From the NCBI RefSeq assembly GCF_003313465.1, contig NZ_KZ845667.1:186001-250000 (forward strand): 64,000 bases of DNA, written 5' to 3'. Position numbers and translations under genes: made by a program. The notes under the pieces were generated by a model. The model had not been told where the DNA came from. It saw only the letters and a list, made by a program, of their open reading frames with translations, and ran no database searches. Origin of the DNA: Thermoflavimicrobium daqui. GTDB taxonomy: Bacteria > Bacillota > Bacilli > Thermoactinomycetales > Thermoactinomycetaceae. Shown piece after piece: positions 43,348 to 52,409 of this stretch (the stretch's first letter is position 1; the number at the start of each line of letters is the position of its first letter).

Positions 43348-44435
43348 TTACTTTTCGTTAATCGACTTCGTTTGATCATAAACGACTTTACCATCAACAA
43401 TGGTTAACTGTACCTTTGTATCTGATATTTCTTCTACAGGTATTTCAAAGAGATTGCGTTCCAAAACAACAATATCGGCAAGTTTTCCTACTTCAAGTGT
43501 ACCTAGCTCATGTTCTCTGAACGTACCGTAAGCTGAACCCAAAGTGTATGCTTTCAACACTTCAGCAAGTGTGATCCGTTCATGGGGATGCCATACAGTT
43601 TTTCCGCTGCTGTCAATTCTTGTTACTGCACGATAGATTTGTAGAAGTGGATTAAAAATATCTATAGGGAAGTCGGTTCCGAATGCTAATTTTGCCCCTG
43701 ATTTCTTCAATGTATGAATGGCAAATACATATTTTTCCCGTTCATTCCCTATTCGTTCGGTGTAAACACCTCGCTCGGACATCGCCAGGTGATCTGGCTG
43801 TATCGAAGCGGTAACACCAAGCTCTTTGAAACGATGGATATCATCAGGGTGGATCACTTCTACATGTTCTATGGAATGACGTGAATCTCGCTTACCGTTG
43901 GTCTTCTGTGCTTCCTCATAAGCATCTAAAGCAAGGCGAATCGCCCCATCTCCTATCGCATGGAAACGAATACTAAACCCCTCTCTATCCGCATCAACTA
44001 CCCATTTCTTAATCATCTCAGACGGGAAAGTAGTCTCTCCACGGGTTTCGGGTTGATCCGCATAAGGTTCGAGTAAATAAGCGGTTCGAGCAGTAATAAC
44101 GCCATCGATAAATTGTTTCAGTCCCGAAACACGGGGTTTATCCGATTGATACTTATCCCGCAATTGTTTGGCAGATTCAAGATTACCATTTAAAGCAGGC
44201 CATAGATGAATCCGTGTAGTTAATTCCCCTTTATCTTCGAATTCCTTGAAAATATCCAATGCTTCTATTGATTTTAAAGCATGCAAGTCATGGACAGCAG
44301 TTACTCCTAGACTTGCTGCATATCTCAAGAAATTGGCGAAAATCCCATGCTTTTGTGTATTTGGAAAATTGAATGCATGGAGTACAACAGCATCCATTGC
44401 TTTTTCATATGATGGATTGTAAGATGAAGTGCGAC
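43348..44435 (-). pseudogene. YtcJ-like amidohydrolase, N-terminally truncated at an IS30 scar
   Basis: The C-terminal two thirds (about 360 residues) of an amidohydrolase-3/YtcJ protein: LGVTAVHDLHALKSIEA, GLKQFIDGVITARTAYLLEPYAD, RFHAIGDGAIRLALDAYEEA, SRHSIEHVEVIHPDD, FGTDFPIDIFNPLLQIYRAVTR and the C-terminal GKLADIVVLERNLF. The N-terminal 170-190 residues, including the HxH metal motif, are absent. The frame is open past the ATG at 44397 to about 44435, where IS30 sequence begins. An insertion or deletion removed the rest, so it should be inactive. Confidence 0.85.
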
Positions 44436-44760
44436 AAAAAAAATAATAGAAAAGCTCATGAAATGATTCGTGTAAAATGGAGTCACCACAACACCTTTAC
44501 ACAAGGAGAATCATTTATGAGCTATACGCATCTTACCACAGAAGAACGCATACAGCTAGAGTTACTAAACAAACTAGGCTGGTCTACACGGAAGATCGGT
44601 AAGCAATTAGGGCGCCATCATTCGACCATAGCACGGGAACTAGGGCGAAACCAAGAAGAAAAGTATTCTGCTGAGAGAGATCAAAAAGCTTATCAAGTAA
44701 GAAGGCGAAATCAGCCATCCAAAAGAAAAGAAGAACAGACCTTTACGACTGTGCCATAAT
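44433..44760 (+). mobile_element. IS30-family fragment with transposase N-terminus
   Basis: From about 44433 a non-coding end leads to ATG 44517 (AAGGAGAATCATTT upstream). This opens an 80-codon frame, MSYTHLTTEERIQLELLNKL, then GWSTRKIGKQLGRHHSTIARELGRN, the IS30 helix-turn-helix. It stops at 44759 while a full transposase has about 320-340 residues. So only the left end remains. It lies between two truncated genes, marking a deletion junction. Confidence 0.8.
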
Positions 44761-44821
44761 GGGAACTTAGTACAGTAGATTGGATTTTCATTTTTATCTA
44801 CTACCTATCATTAAATTGAAC

Positions 44822-45518
<697 letters not shown>

Positions 45519-45617
45519 CTAACATCAATTTAACCGTAAAAAACCGTCATCGATAAAAGATAACGGTTTTATATCATGAATTTATTTTTAGTCCTATAAA
45601 AATGTTCCTATTGGGAA

Positions 45618-46910
45618 TCAATCTAACATAAACATTTGTGAAAATATATCATTATCCATTTGATTATCTTGTATAAGGAGTGTTAATAAAATAGATATAA
45701 TACCATCTAACATTGAGAGTGAGTCACTCTCTGTCATTTCTCCTGACTCTATATCTAGATCATATTTCTTAAAGAGGAATGGATTACTAACATCTTTCAA
45801 TGAGATGATCTTTTCTAATAACTCTTCTGCATAATCTTTATAAATAGAAATTCCTGTATCTCTATAAAACAAATTAAAGATATGAAAAGCACCCGCATAG
45901 CCATGACAAAACGTAGGACAATCAAAGCTTAGATCTTCTAATTTTCTTTGCGAAACTTTCATCATAACCTCTTTAGAAAGCTGTTCTAATTCTGCATCAT
46001 GTATTATCTTGGATGAAAGATATAAGGCTCGAGCGATACCTGTTTCTCCGTAACACCAACTGGGTCTCATGGGTCTACCTTTCATATGCGGTTGTGGTTC
46101 CATATTCTTATTCGCCTTTAATATTTTGGGCCAATATATTCTTTCTTTTTCTATAATCACATGATTTCTATATATTTCTATCAATTTTTGAATCGCTTGT
46201 TCTTGTCCACTTACAACCATTCCTTCCCTCATTGCAAGTGATAAAAATACAAGAGGAGAAGCGATCCCATGTGACAAACCTAAATCCAGATAGCCATACG
46301 GAAAATTTGCTTTATGTTCTGCATGGATAATATTATCATATAAGATAAAATACTTATTGTATATCATCTGATTCGTACCAGGGTTACCTGTCAGCTCAAT
46401 TAGATATTGAACCAACTGAATTAAAATTTCCCTATTTTTTTCATCTTCTTTATACTTTAATAGATATCTTCCTATGCCACTCGCTCCAAAAAATAAATCA
46501 TAGTCTCTAATGGTTGTACCATTTTTTCTCCAATATTGAGTCAAGGATAAATTTGTTTGTTTTACTATTAAATTATTCAATTGAGTGATAAATCGTTGAT
46601 AATACTTCCCTTTATTAGATAGAAAATCGGCCAGATAACCAATACCTATCAGTCCATTACATATCAACTTTGTGGAAAGTACTGGTTCCATCAACTCATT
46701 CAGCTCTTTAAATAAACGATGTGCCTTATTGACATAGATTTCTTTTAAATTTGGATCGTTTAAAAAGTAGCCTATATAGGTGCATAATACCGTATAGTCA
46801 TATAAGAATGATACATGTTGTAGAGCTCCTTCTTGCTTACAATTTTGATAATACTTTTCAATCCGATTTTCCACTTCAATACACAACGAAATAATCCTTT
46901 GATCACTCAT
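45618..46910 (-). CDS. LanC-like lanthionine cyclase
   Basis: 430 residues with the LanC alpha,alpha-toroid motifs: GLSHGIASPLVFLSLAMREG (His214), PSWCYGETGIARALYLSS (Cys286) and CPTFCHGYAGAFHIFNLFYR (Cys335, His336). The three zinc ligands are intact. LanC enzymes catalyse addition of Cys thiols to dehydrated Ser/Thr to close (methyl)lanthionine rings in a leader-bound precursor. ATG 46910 follows GGGGGGAATCTT, 28 bp after the glycosyltransferase gene. With the precursor at 48569 it makes a compact locus, but no dehydratase is in the window. Confidence 0.9.
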   Translation of the reverse strand: MSDQRIISLCIEVENRIEKYYQNCKQEGALQHVSFLYDYTVLCTYIGYFLNDPNLKEIYVNKAHRLFKELNELMEPVLSTKLICNGLIGIGYLADFLSNKGKYYQRFITQLNNLIVKQTNLSLTQYWRKNGTTIRDYDLFFGASGIGRYLLKYKEDEKNREILIQLVQYLIELTGNPGTNQMIYNKYFILYDNIIHAEHKANFPYGYLDLGLSHGIASPLVFLSLAMREGMVVSGQEQAIQKLIEIYRNHVIIEKERIYWPKILKANKNMEPQPHMKGRPMRPSWCYGETGIARALYLSSKIIHDAELEQLSKEVMMKVSQRKLEDLSFDCPTFCHGYAGAFHIFNLFYRDTGISIYKDYAEELLEKIISLKDVSNPFLFKKYDLDIESGEMTESDSLSMLDGIISILLTLLIQDNQMDNDIFSQMFMLD

Positions 46911-46938
46911 AAGATTCCCCCCATTTTTCTTGCAAATA

Positions 46939-48264
46939 TCAGATTGAGTCTAACATTTCTATTACTAAATCTAATCTCTCTTCCGTTTTACTTTGATACA
47001 ATTCTACCGCATACTCCTTGATTGCTTGTTTATATTTCGAATCAAATAATAACTGTAAGATCATTTCACCCGTTGTCATATAATGCTCTCGTTTTTTGTA
47101 GGTTGTTAGTCCTAAGCCTAATTCCTCAATCAATAGCCCATTCATTACTTGTTCCGCTGAAATTGGTTTTACCAACATGGGCACTTGATTATAAATTGAT
47201 TCTAAGATACTATTCATTCCTCCCGAAGTAATAAATAATGAAACATATTTTAAGATAGCTTTTTGTGGCAAATATTTGCGAATGAATAGTTTATCTGGAT
47301 TGTAATAATCTTTTAATAGCTCTTTTACTAGCTTTTCATCCTTATTCCATGAGATCAGAAGTTTATAATTCGTACTATGAAATGCCTCTATCAAACTTAG
47401 GTAGTAATTATCCTGTTCAGTGACAAATGAACCAGTCGCAATGTAAATCAGTTTCTCTTCCCCTTGTATGAAATGGTAAAGCTCGGGATCTTCATTGAAC
47501 GAAAGTTCTTCCGAAAAACTTTCGATCTGTGGTGGGACAATAATATATTCATTATTTTCATTTAATTCAGCAGGCTGGAGAAAGTCTGTAGAAAAAATGA
47601 TATTATGCTTCTCATTTGGATCAAAATGACAATATGTAGGTATTTGGAACGTATTTAATTTAGTAGCAACTTCAGCATATATATCTGTAGCTATCGAATG
47701 AAAATTTTTATATTCCTCCTCTGAAAGAAGATCATCCACTTCTGTGATTCTAAGAAAATGGGAATAGTAATATTTTGGATCTTTTGCAAAGTACAGGTCT
47801 GAATATAAATTACAAGTAATATAGCCTATTCTCTTCATGTTTAATCGACGGGCAATCTGTTTTCCTGCTATATCAACAGCATCTCTAAACACCACATCAG
47901 GTTGGATTTTTCTTACTATATTGGTAATACTTAGCATATCTTGTTCTCTGAAATCATAGTGATTCATGATATCTTTTTTTATAGTAAACCAAAATAGCTC
48001 TTTTAATTGATGAGCCTCCGTACAATTATTAATCTTGCGATCTATCTCATCTAACATAACATCTAACTTTTCATTGCATTTAAAATCATAAAATCCCTTA
48101 GGATACTCCATGAACTCAGCCCCATTCATTTCTAAGACATCTTTATTGTTCATGGTGGAAAAACAATATACATCATAACCTTCCTCTTTTAATCTTTTAA
48201 TTAACGGAATAATAGGGTTAATATGGCTGAATGATTTGCCTGTGAAAAATAGAATTTTTTTCAA
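46939..48264 (-). CDS. GT-B (MGT/UGT-like) glycosyltransferase
   Basis: 441 residues from TTG 48264. N-terminal FFTGKSFSHINPIIPLIKRLKEEGY carries the His (H14) that acts as catalytic base in macrolide- and UGT-type glycosyltransferases. The donor domain has LIYIATGSFVTEQDN and LFITSGGMNSILESIYNQVP (345-364), then KPISAEQVMNG. The usual H of the T-H-G-G donor motif is Ser347 here, which could change donor use. It lies between the lanthipeptide-like precursor and LanC, so it probably glycosylates the peptide; the acceptor could also be another molecule. It is transcribed with lanC. Confidence 0.85.
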   Translation of the reverse strand: MKKILFFTGKSFSHINPIIPLIKRLKEEGYDVYCFSTMNNKDVLEMNGAEFMEYPKGFYDFKCNEKLDVMLDEIDRKINNCTEAHQLKELFWFTIKKDIMNHYDFREQDMLSITNIVRKIQPDVVFRDAVDIAGKQIARRLNMKRIGYITCNLYSDLYFAKDPKYYYSHFLRITEVDDLLSEEEYKNFHSIATDIYAEVATKLNTFQIPTYCHFDPNEKHNIIFSTDFLQPAELNENNEYIIVPPQIESFSEELSFNEDPELYHFIQGEEKLIYIATGSFVTEQDNYYLSLIEAFHSTNYKLLISWNKDEKLVKELLKDYYNPDKLFIRKYLPQKAILKYVSLFITSGGMNSILESIYNQVPMLVKPISAEQVMNGLLIEELGLGLTTYKKREHYMTTGEMILQLLFDSKYKQAIKEYAVELYQSKTEERLDLVIEMLDSI

Positions 48265-48314
48265 CTATATTCGCTACCTTCCTTTAAAAATTTGACTACA
48301 TTTTAGAAAAGAGC

Positions 48315-48339
48315 AGGCGCATGAATGACTCATGCGCCT
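48315..48339 (-). terminator. stem-loop between precursor and glycosyltransferase genes
   Basis: AGGCGCATGA-GTCAT-TCATGCGCCT, a perfect 10-bp stem followed by GCTCTTTTC on the minus strand. It may be partial termination or RNA protection that keeps precursor mRNA in excess over the enzymes, as is common in peptide clusters. The rest of 48265-48568 is AT-rich and non-coding. Confidence 0.6.
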
Positions 48340-48568
48340 AAGATTAGAGGTAGACAAAACGCTAGATTTACTTTGTTGTTTATTTTTTATTATAAATTTT
48401 TGATTTAAAATAAAACCTTTCTTCACTAATTCTAGTAATTTATCACTTGGTCCTTATTTGAAAACGAGCCCGTTTTAATTGTTTTCTATAACAGTTGTTG
48501 ATTTCTTGTTGTTAAAATAAACAGAAGCAAAGGGAAAGAAACTGAATAGTTAAACTATCATCGAATTA

Positions 48569-48742
48569 TTAACCGCAAGGAACTCCGGTACAATCTCGCA
48601 CTTCAGTTGCTGTAGGTGCTGTCGATGGTGTCAGAGTCCAACATGTATAAGTAAAAAAGAATTGGGCATCAGCGTTCCCACTAGTTTGTGCTGTTTCTTT
48701 TACTTTTACATTTAAATCGAAATCTTTTAGGTTATTTGACAT
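48569..48742 (-). CDS. lanthipeptide-like precursor peptide
   Basis: 57 residues from ATG 48742, which follows AAAGGAGAGG. The leader, MSNNLKDFDLNVKVKETAQ plus TSGNADAQ, has the F-D-L-N box of class I leaders (compare FNLD in nisin, FDLN in epilancin) and a Gln end like Pep5/epilancin. The predicted core has 30 residues, FFFTYTCWTLTPSTAPTATE then VRDCTGVPCG: eight Thr, one Ser and three Cys. Thr4-Cys7, Thr19-Cys24 and Thr25-Cys29 could form three methyllanthionines. The central Thr/Pro-rich stretch looks like a glycosylation site. An in-frame upstream ATG (48799) lacks such a ribosome binding site. Confidence 0.82.
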   Translation of the reverse strand: MSNNLKDFDLNVKVKETAQTSGNADAQFFFTYTCWTLTPSTAPTATEVRDCTGVPCG

Positions 48743-48858
48743 AAAAACCTCTCCTTTTTTGTTCCTTTCCCTTTGCTCGTAACAGCCATTTCTAACCATT
48801 TATTAATATTGCATATTTATGGTAAAATCCATCTAGTCAGAAAATACTGCTAAGTAAA

Positions 48859-48886
48859 TTATAATTATAATAGATAAAAAATCAAT
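48859..48886 (-). promoter_or_regulatory. promoter of the precursor gene
   Basis: TTGATT (48881-48886), 16-bp spacer, TATAAT (48859-48864) on the minus strand, giving a 5' untranslated region of about 110 nt. Confidence 0.55.
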
Positions 48887-49137
48887 AGTTATTTAAATAT
48901 TTATTTAATACCTAGTAAACTTATAATTATATTCAAATAAAAACTTGTTCTGATTAAATACATTAGATTTAATTGAGAGGTGAATTTTGAAAAATATTTA
49001 AGACAATAAAAAAACAAGAGATACTGGCTAAAAGAAAGATCGCTCCAAAGAGCAACTCGTTTTTATTCTAGAGTCGAATATAACTTGATTTTTCATTCCT
49101 CCCTGTCTATTTTCTGATAATGTAAAAAACGAGCCAT

Positions 49138-49257
49138 TCACCCTAGCGAGAATAGCTCATTAATTACTTTTTTGGCATTCAAAATATCGTTTAATTCTCT
49201 TATTTGTATAATCAAAGAATCATCTTTGTTTTGTAGTGAATTAGCTTTTAATCCTCC
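49138..49257 (-). pseudogene. UDPGP-type C-terminal remnant, copy 2
   Basis: The minus strand reads GGLKANSLQNKDDSLIIQIR then ELNDILNAKKVINELFSLG and a stop. It matches copy 1 (43062-43163) over the LQNKDDSLIIQ core. The upstream SY...GGL region carries a one-base shift. The homologous DNA extends to 49096-49262. It forms the right border of the decayed lanthipeptide island. Confidence 0.5.
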
Positions 49258-49336
49258 TTATGAAGTATGAATCAAAATAAAAGATGTTTGGGGATAGTTA
49301 AAATTCCTTTATACCAGATAAAGTCATCTGAACAAC

Positions 49337-50875
49337 TTATGTCTGACACCAATCTTGTATTTTCCAAATTTGTGTCACCCATTTTTTATAAAATGCCGGC
49401 TCATGCGAAACAAGAAGTACCGTACCTGTATATTTTTTGAGAGCTTCCTTAAATGCTTCTTTAGCATAGATATCTAAATGATTCGTCGGTTCATCTAAAA
49501 CAAGAACATTGCTATTTGTTAAGATTAGTTCACATAAACGTACTTTAGCTTGTTCTCCTCCACTCAATGAACAAAGTGGTTGCCGAATATGTTGTTCCGT
49601 TAGCCCAGACCTTGCTAATTCTTGTCGAATTTCTCTTTGTGTTAGATCTGGTCGAATTGACCATAGTCGTTCAAGAGGCGTTTCTTTAGAATCCAATTCT
49701 TCTTGTGCAAAAAAAGCAGCTTTGACTCGATCATTTAATTGAACTGTGCCACCTAAAGGTTTCAGGTATCCGAGTAATGTTTTTAACATCGTTGACTTTC
49801 CAATACCGTTATGACCGATGATAGCGATTTTTTCACCACGCTTTATCTGCAGATCAAGAGGTGCAAATAACGGTTCAGCATACCCGATTAACAGATCTTT
49901 GGTCTCCAAAATATAGCTCCCAGGATCACAATGAACATGAAATAGAAAACGTGGCTGTGCCACCCAAGTCGGTTTCTCAATGCGGTTCATTTTTTCTAAT
50001 ACTTTTTCACGGCTTTTTGCTTGCTTTGCCTTTCGAACTTTATTCTTTTGAATAAAACTCTCTAACCTGCTTATTTCTCTTTGCTGTCTTTCATACGCTA
50101 ATTGGATTTGTTTTTTATTTTGTTCATAGCTTTTAACAAATGTCGTATACTTACCTGCATAGCGTTTAATCGTTTGATGCTCTAAGTGAAAAATAGTCGT
50201 TGCAATTTCATTTAAGAACCGTTCATCATGGGATACTACCATATATGCATGTTCATAATTCTTTAAATAGCTTATCAGCCATTCGATATGCATATCATCA
50301 AGGTAGTTCGTTGGTTCATCTAATAATAAGATTTGGGGCTCTTCTAGTAATAGTTTTCCTAATAGTAGTTTCGTACGTTGTCCTCCACTTAATCTGCTGA
50401 CATCGCGATCCATACCCATTTCTAAAATACCTAATCCACCAGCAACCTCTTCAATCTTGGCATCCAAAGTATAAAAATCAGAGTGATCTAGCTTACTCTG
50501 TAACTTACCATATTGTAGTAACAATGTCTCCAAGCTATCCCCTGCTGTAGCCATTTTTTCTGTTATTTGCAATATATTTCTTTCTATCTCATACAAGTGT
50601 GCAAAAGCACTTTGTAAATGCTGTTTAATGGTTGTTCCTGGCTGTAAATCGATATGTTGCTGTAAAAAACCTACTTTTACTTGAGGCATCCATTCCACTT
50701 TTCCGGTATCAGGAATTAAATCCCCTGCTAATATACGAAGTAATGTTGATTTTCCCGCCCCATTTCTTCCTACAAGACCGACATGCTCTCCACGTAGCAA
50801 TCGAAAACATACATTTTGAAAGATGATTTTATCCCCAACCATATGGGTTAAATTTTCAACAGATAACATACTCAT
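49337..50875 (-). CDS. ABC-F ribosome-protection ATPase (VmlR/Vga/Lsa-like)
   Basis: 512 residues without TM helices. Two ABC cassettes: Walker A GRNGAGKST and GHNGIGKST, signatures LSGGQRTKLLLGKLL and LSGGEQAKVRLCEL, Walker B ILLLDEPTNYLDD and VLVLDEPTNHLD. The linker (about residues 195-300, YEQNKKQIQLAYERQQREISRLE...) is the ribosome-reaching domain. The family displaces lincosamide, streptogramin A, pleuromutilin or macrolide drugs from the peptidyl transferase centre. ATG 50875 follows AAAGGAGAG. A 260-nt leader with terminator and small ORFs precedes it, which supports an antibiotic-resistance role. Confidence 0.9.
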   Translation of the reverse strand: MSMLSVENLTHMVGDKIIFQNVCFRLLRGEHVGLVGRNGAGKSTLLRILAGDLIPDTGKVEWMPQVKVGFLQQHIDLQPGTTIKQHLQSAFAHLYEIERNILQITEKMATAGDSLETLLLQYGKLQSKLDHSDFYTLDAKIEEVAGGLGILEMGMDRDVSRLSGGQRTKLLLGKLLLEEPQILLLDEPTNYLDDMHIEWLISYLKNYEHAYMVVSHDERFLNEIATTIFHLEHQTIKRYAGKYTTFVKSYEQNKKQIQLAYERQQREISRLESFIQKNKVRKAKQAKSREKVLEKMNRIEKPTWVAQPRFLFHVHCDPGSYILETKDLLIGYAEPLFAPLDLQIKRGEKIAIIGHNGIGKSTMLKTLLGYLKPLGGTVQLNDRVKAAFFAQEELDSKETPLERLWSIRPDLTQREIRQELARSGLTEQHIRQPLCSLSGGEQAKVRLCELILTNSNVLVLDEPTNHLDIYAKEAFKEALKKYTGTVLLVSHEPAFYKKWVTQIWKIQDWCQT

Positions 50876-50904
50876 TTTTATTCTCTCCTTTACGCTTCAT
50901 ATGA

Positions 50905-51068
50905 AGCCAACCGAGAGAACAGCAAAATAAAGGGAATATTCTGTTTAGTGAAATAGATAACTTAAATAACCATAAAAAATGGGCAAGATGAACATACACC
51001 TTACCCATTACAAGTATCATTTGAAAGAAAGGAGTATCGTTCTTTATCTACTGTTCTCTGATTGGCTT
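50905..51068 (-). promoter_or_regulatory. long-range stem in the ABC-F leader
   Basis: AGCCAATCAGAGAACAG (51052-51068) is nearly complementary to CTGTTCTCTCGGTTGGCT (50905-50922), which ends about 30 nt before the ABC-F start. Pairing of these arms would enclose the terminator at 50972. They may belong to an alternative fold that controls read-through or translation. Confidence 0.5.
50972..51009 (-). terminator. ABC-F leader attenuator
   Basis: AATGGGTAAGGTG pairs with CATCTTGCCCATT (13 bp with two G-U) around TATGTT and runs into a six-U tract on the minus strand, about 100 nt before the coding sequence. Confidence 0.8.
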
Positions 51069-51100
51069 ATATCCAAAAATGGGCACACTTCTCCCGTCAT
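51044..51100 (-). CDS. ABC-F leader ORF 2 (VCPFL leader peptide)
   Basis: 18 codons from ATG 51100, MTGEVCPFLDISQSENSR. It ends 34 nt before the attenuator hairpin. Its N-terminus matches the second erm leader ORF (MGSVCPFL). The nucleotides for CPFL (TGCCCATTTTTG) also repeat the 3' arm of the attenuator, so they could pair with the AATGGG arm as an anti-terminator. Translation is inferred; the ribosome binding site is weak (TTAGG). Confidence 0.55.
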   Translation of the reverse strand: MTGEVCPFLDISQSENSR

Positions 51101-51104
51101 AAGC

Positions 51105-51140
51105 CTAATCTCTAATAAGAACAGTCGATAAAGTTTGCAT
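51105..51140 (-). CDS. ABC-F leader ORF 1, 11 codons
   Basis: ATG 51140 preceded by GAGGTGGAAAGGAA; reads MQTLSTVLIRD then TAG, 4 nt before ORF 2. The good ribosome binding site and tight spacing suggest it may deliver ribosomes to ORF 2 by coupling. Function inferred. Confidence 0.45.
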   Translation of the reverse strand: MQTLSTVLIRD

Positions 51141-51304
51141 TTCCTTTCCACCTCATTGTTATGAATGATAATCTTACAATACTAAGTATATGCAGCTATA
51201 AGACTTAATGTCAAGAAACCGAACGGCTTTTATATCCATCAATAGTCTACCACCGGCTTGCATCTCTGACTCACTAATTCCATAAAGACCGGCATTTTTC
51301 TACC

Positions 51305-52396
51305 TCACCCTACTTCAGCCAAAAAATCCTTTAACTCTTCCCGATTATTAAAATACGGTAAACCATATCTTTCTAAAGACAATGTAGTATCTGCATATTC
51401 CCAAATCGGTTCAACTTCAGTCATAGCCTGTAATACAAGTATTTGCTCCTTAGTTAAATCACTAAATGTAAGCTTTGTCTCTTGTTTTCTAAATACGATA
51501 AATAATAATACTCGCATAAACGTTAAACATCCCACATCACTTTTTTGAAAAACACCAACTAAATCAGGAATAAATGGGATGATCTGATTTTCGGGTAATC
51601 GTCCAAGACATAAAAAGATTTCTGCACTTAACCCATATTCTCTCCAAGGAAGTTGATCGAATAAAGAGGTGATTGTATCATCTGGGTTTTTCAAGGTATC
51701 TACCAATAGCTGAATGGCCTTCAGGTGACCAGGGTCTAAACGTAAAATGGCCAATGCTGATGTGATACCTAACAGCGAATAGTTTGTTTGAATAAATTGA
51801 TTCATCAAAGTGATCGTTTGTGGATGCTTATCTCTTAAGTCTCCCAAACTGAGTAGGATGCTTGCTTTAACAACTTCATCTTTTTCAGTCTGTAATAAGG
51901 AACGTAACTGGCTTCGAACCTCTTCTGTTTGCTCTCCAATCTCTCCCAACACATAAGCAGCGGCGTTACGTATTTTAGCATTTGGATGGTTTAAAAGCTG
52001 GGTATAAACAGGTATTCCCTTTCGGACCGCAAGATGAGTTTCTTTTACCCAATCGTTATCTCGATTGAACTTGACTCCTTCATAAAACTCTTCATCCAGA
52101 TCAAATTCTTCAAAATAAGAGGTTCCATTCGCTAAATGAACGAGATAGATTAAGATTTGATGTCGATCAGGAACTGACTCATACTCCAAGAGTTCAAGCA
52201 AAAAAGGAACTGCACGGGCTGCTGCTTCACAAATGGTCCCTTGGTGATAAATATTACTATATAGTGAACTCCAAGCGGTACGACGAACCTTTTCATCTAA
52301 TGAAGTTAAATCTCGTATTAAATCAGGAACATCTTCGGCCGGTCCATAAGCATGTCCTAAACTTTTCCATTCAATCTGATCTAATGTTTCAAGCAT
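51305..52396 (-). CDS. HEAT-repeat protein
   Basis: 363 residues. It starts IEWKSLGHAYGPAEDVPDLIRDLTSLDEKVRRTAWSSLYSNIYHQG, a pattern common to bacterial HEAT-repeat proteins of unknown role. Helical repeats follow: PVYTQLLNHPNAKIRNAAAYVLGEIGEQTEEVRSQLRSLL and KDEVVKASILLSLGDLRDK. It is soluble and probably a protein-binding scaffold; similar proteins occur as immunity or associated factors near toxins. ATG 52396 follows AGAGGGTAGAGT, 13 bp after the 522-residue gene upstream, so the two form an operon. Confidence 0.78.
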   Translation of the reverse strand: MLETLDQIEWKSLGHAYGPAEDVPDLIRDLTSLDEKVRRTAWSSLYSNIYHQGTICEAAARAVPFLLELLEYESVPDRHQILIYLVHLANGTSYFEEFDLDEEFYEGVKFNRDNDWVKETHLAVRKGIPVYTQLLNHPNAKIRNAAAYVLGEIGEQTEEVRSQLRSLLQTEKDEVVKASILLSLGDLRDKHPQTITLMNQFIQTNYSLLGITSALAILRLDPGHLKAIQLLVDTLKNPDDTITSLFDQLPWREYGLSAEIFLCLGRLPENQIIPFIPDLVGVFQKSDVGCLTFMRVLLFIVFRKQETKLTFSDLTKEQILVLQAMTEVEPIWEYADTTLSLERYGLPYFNNREELKDFLAEVG

Positions 52397-52409
52397 ACTC
52401 TACCCTCTT

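Noticed and set aside
44373-44516. Extended N-terminus of the IS30 transposase fragment
   Set aside because: The sequence before ATG 44517 is truncated YtcJ plus the IS end; the ribosome binding site and IS30 homology start at 44517.
49337-50875. ABC-F protein as immunity protein of the lanthipeptide locus
   Set aside because: ABC-F proteins protect ribosomes and lack membrane domains, while lanthipeptide immunity uses membrane ABC transporters (LanFEG) or LanI; the decayed repeat also separates the two.
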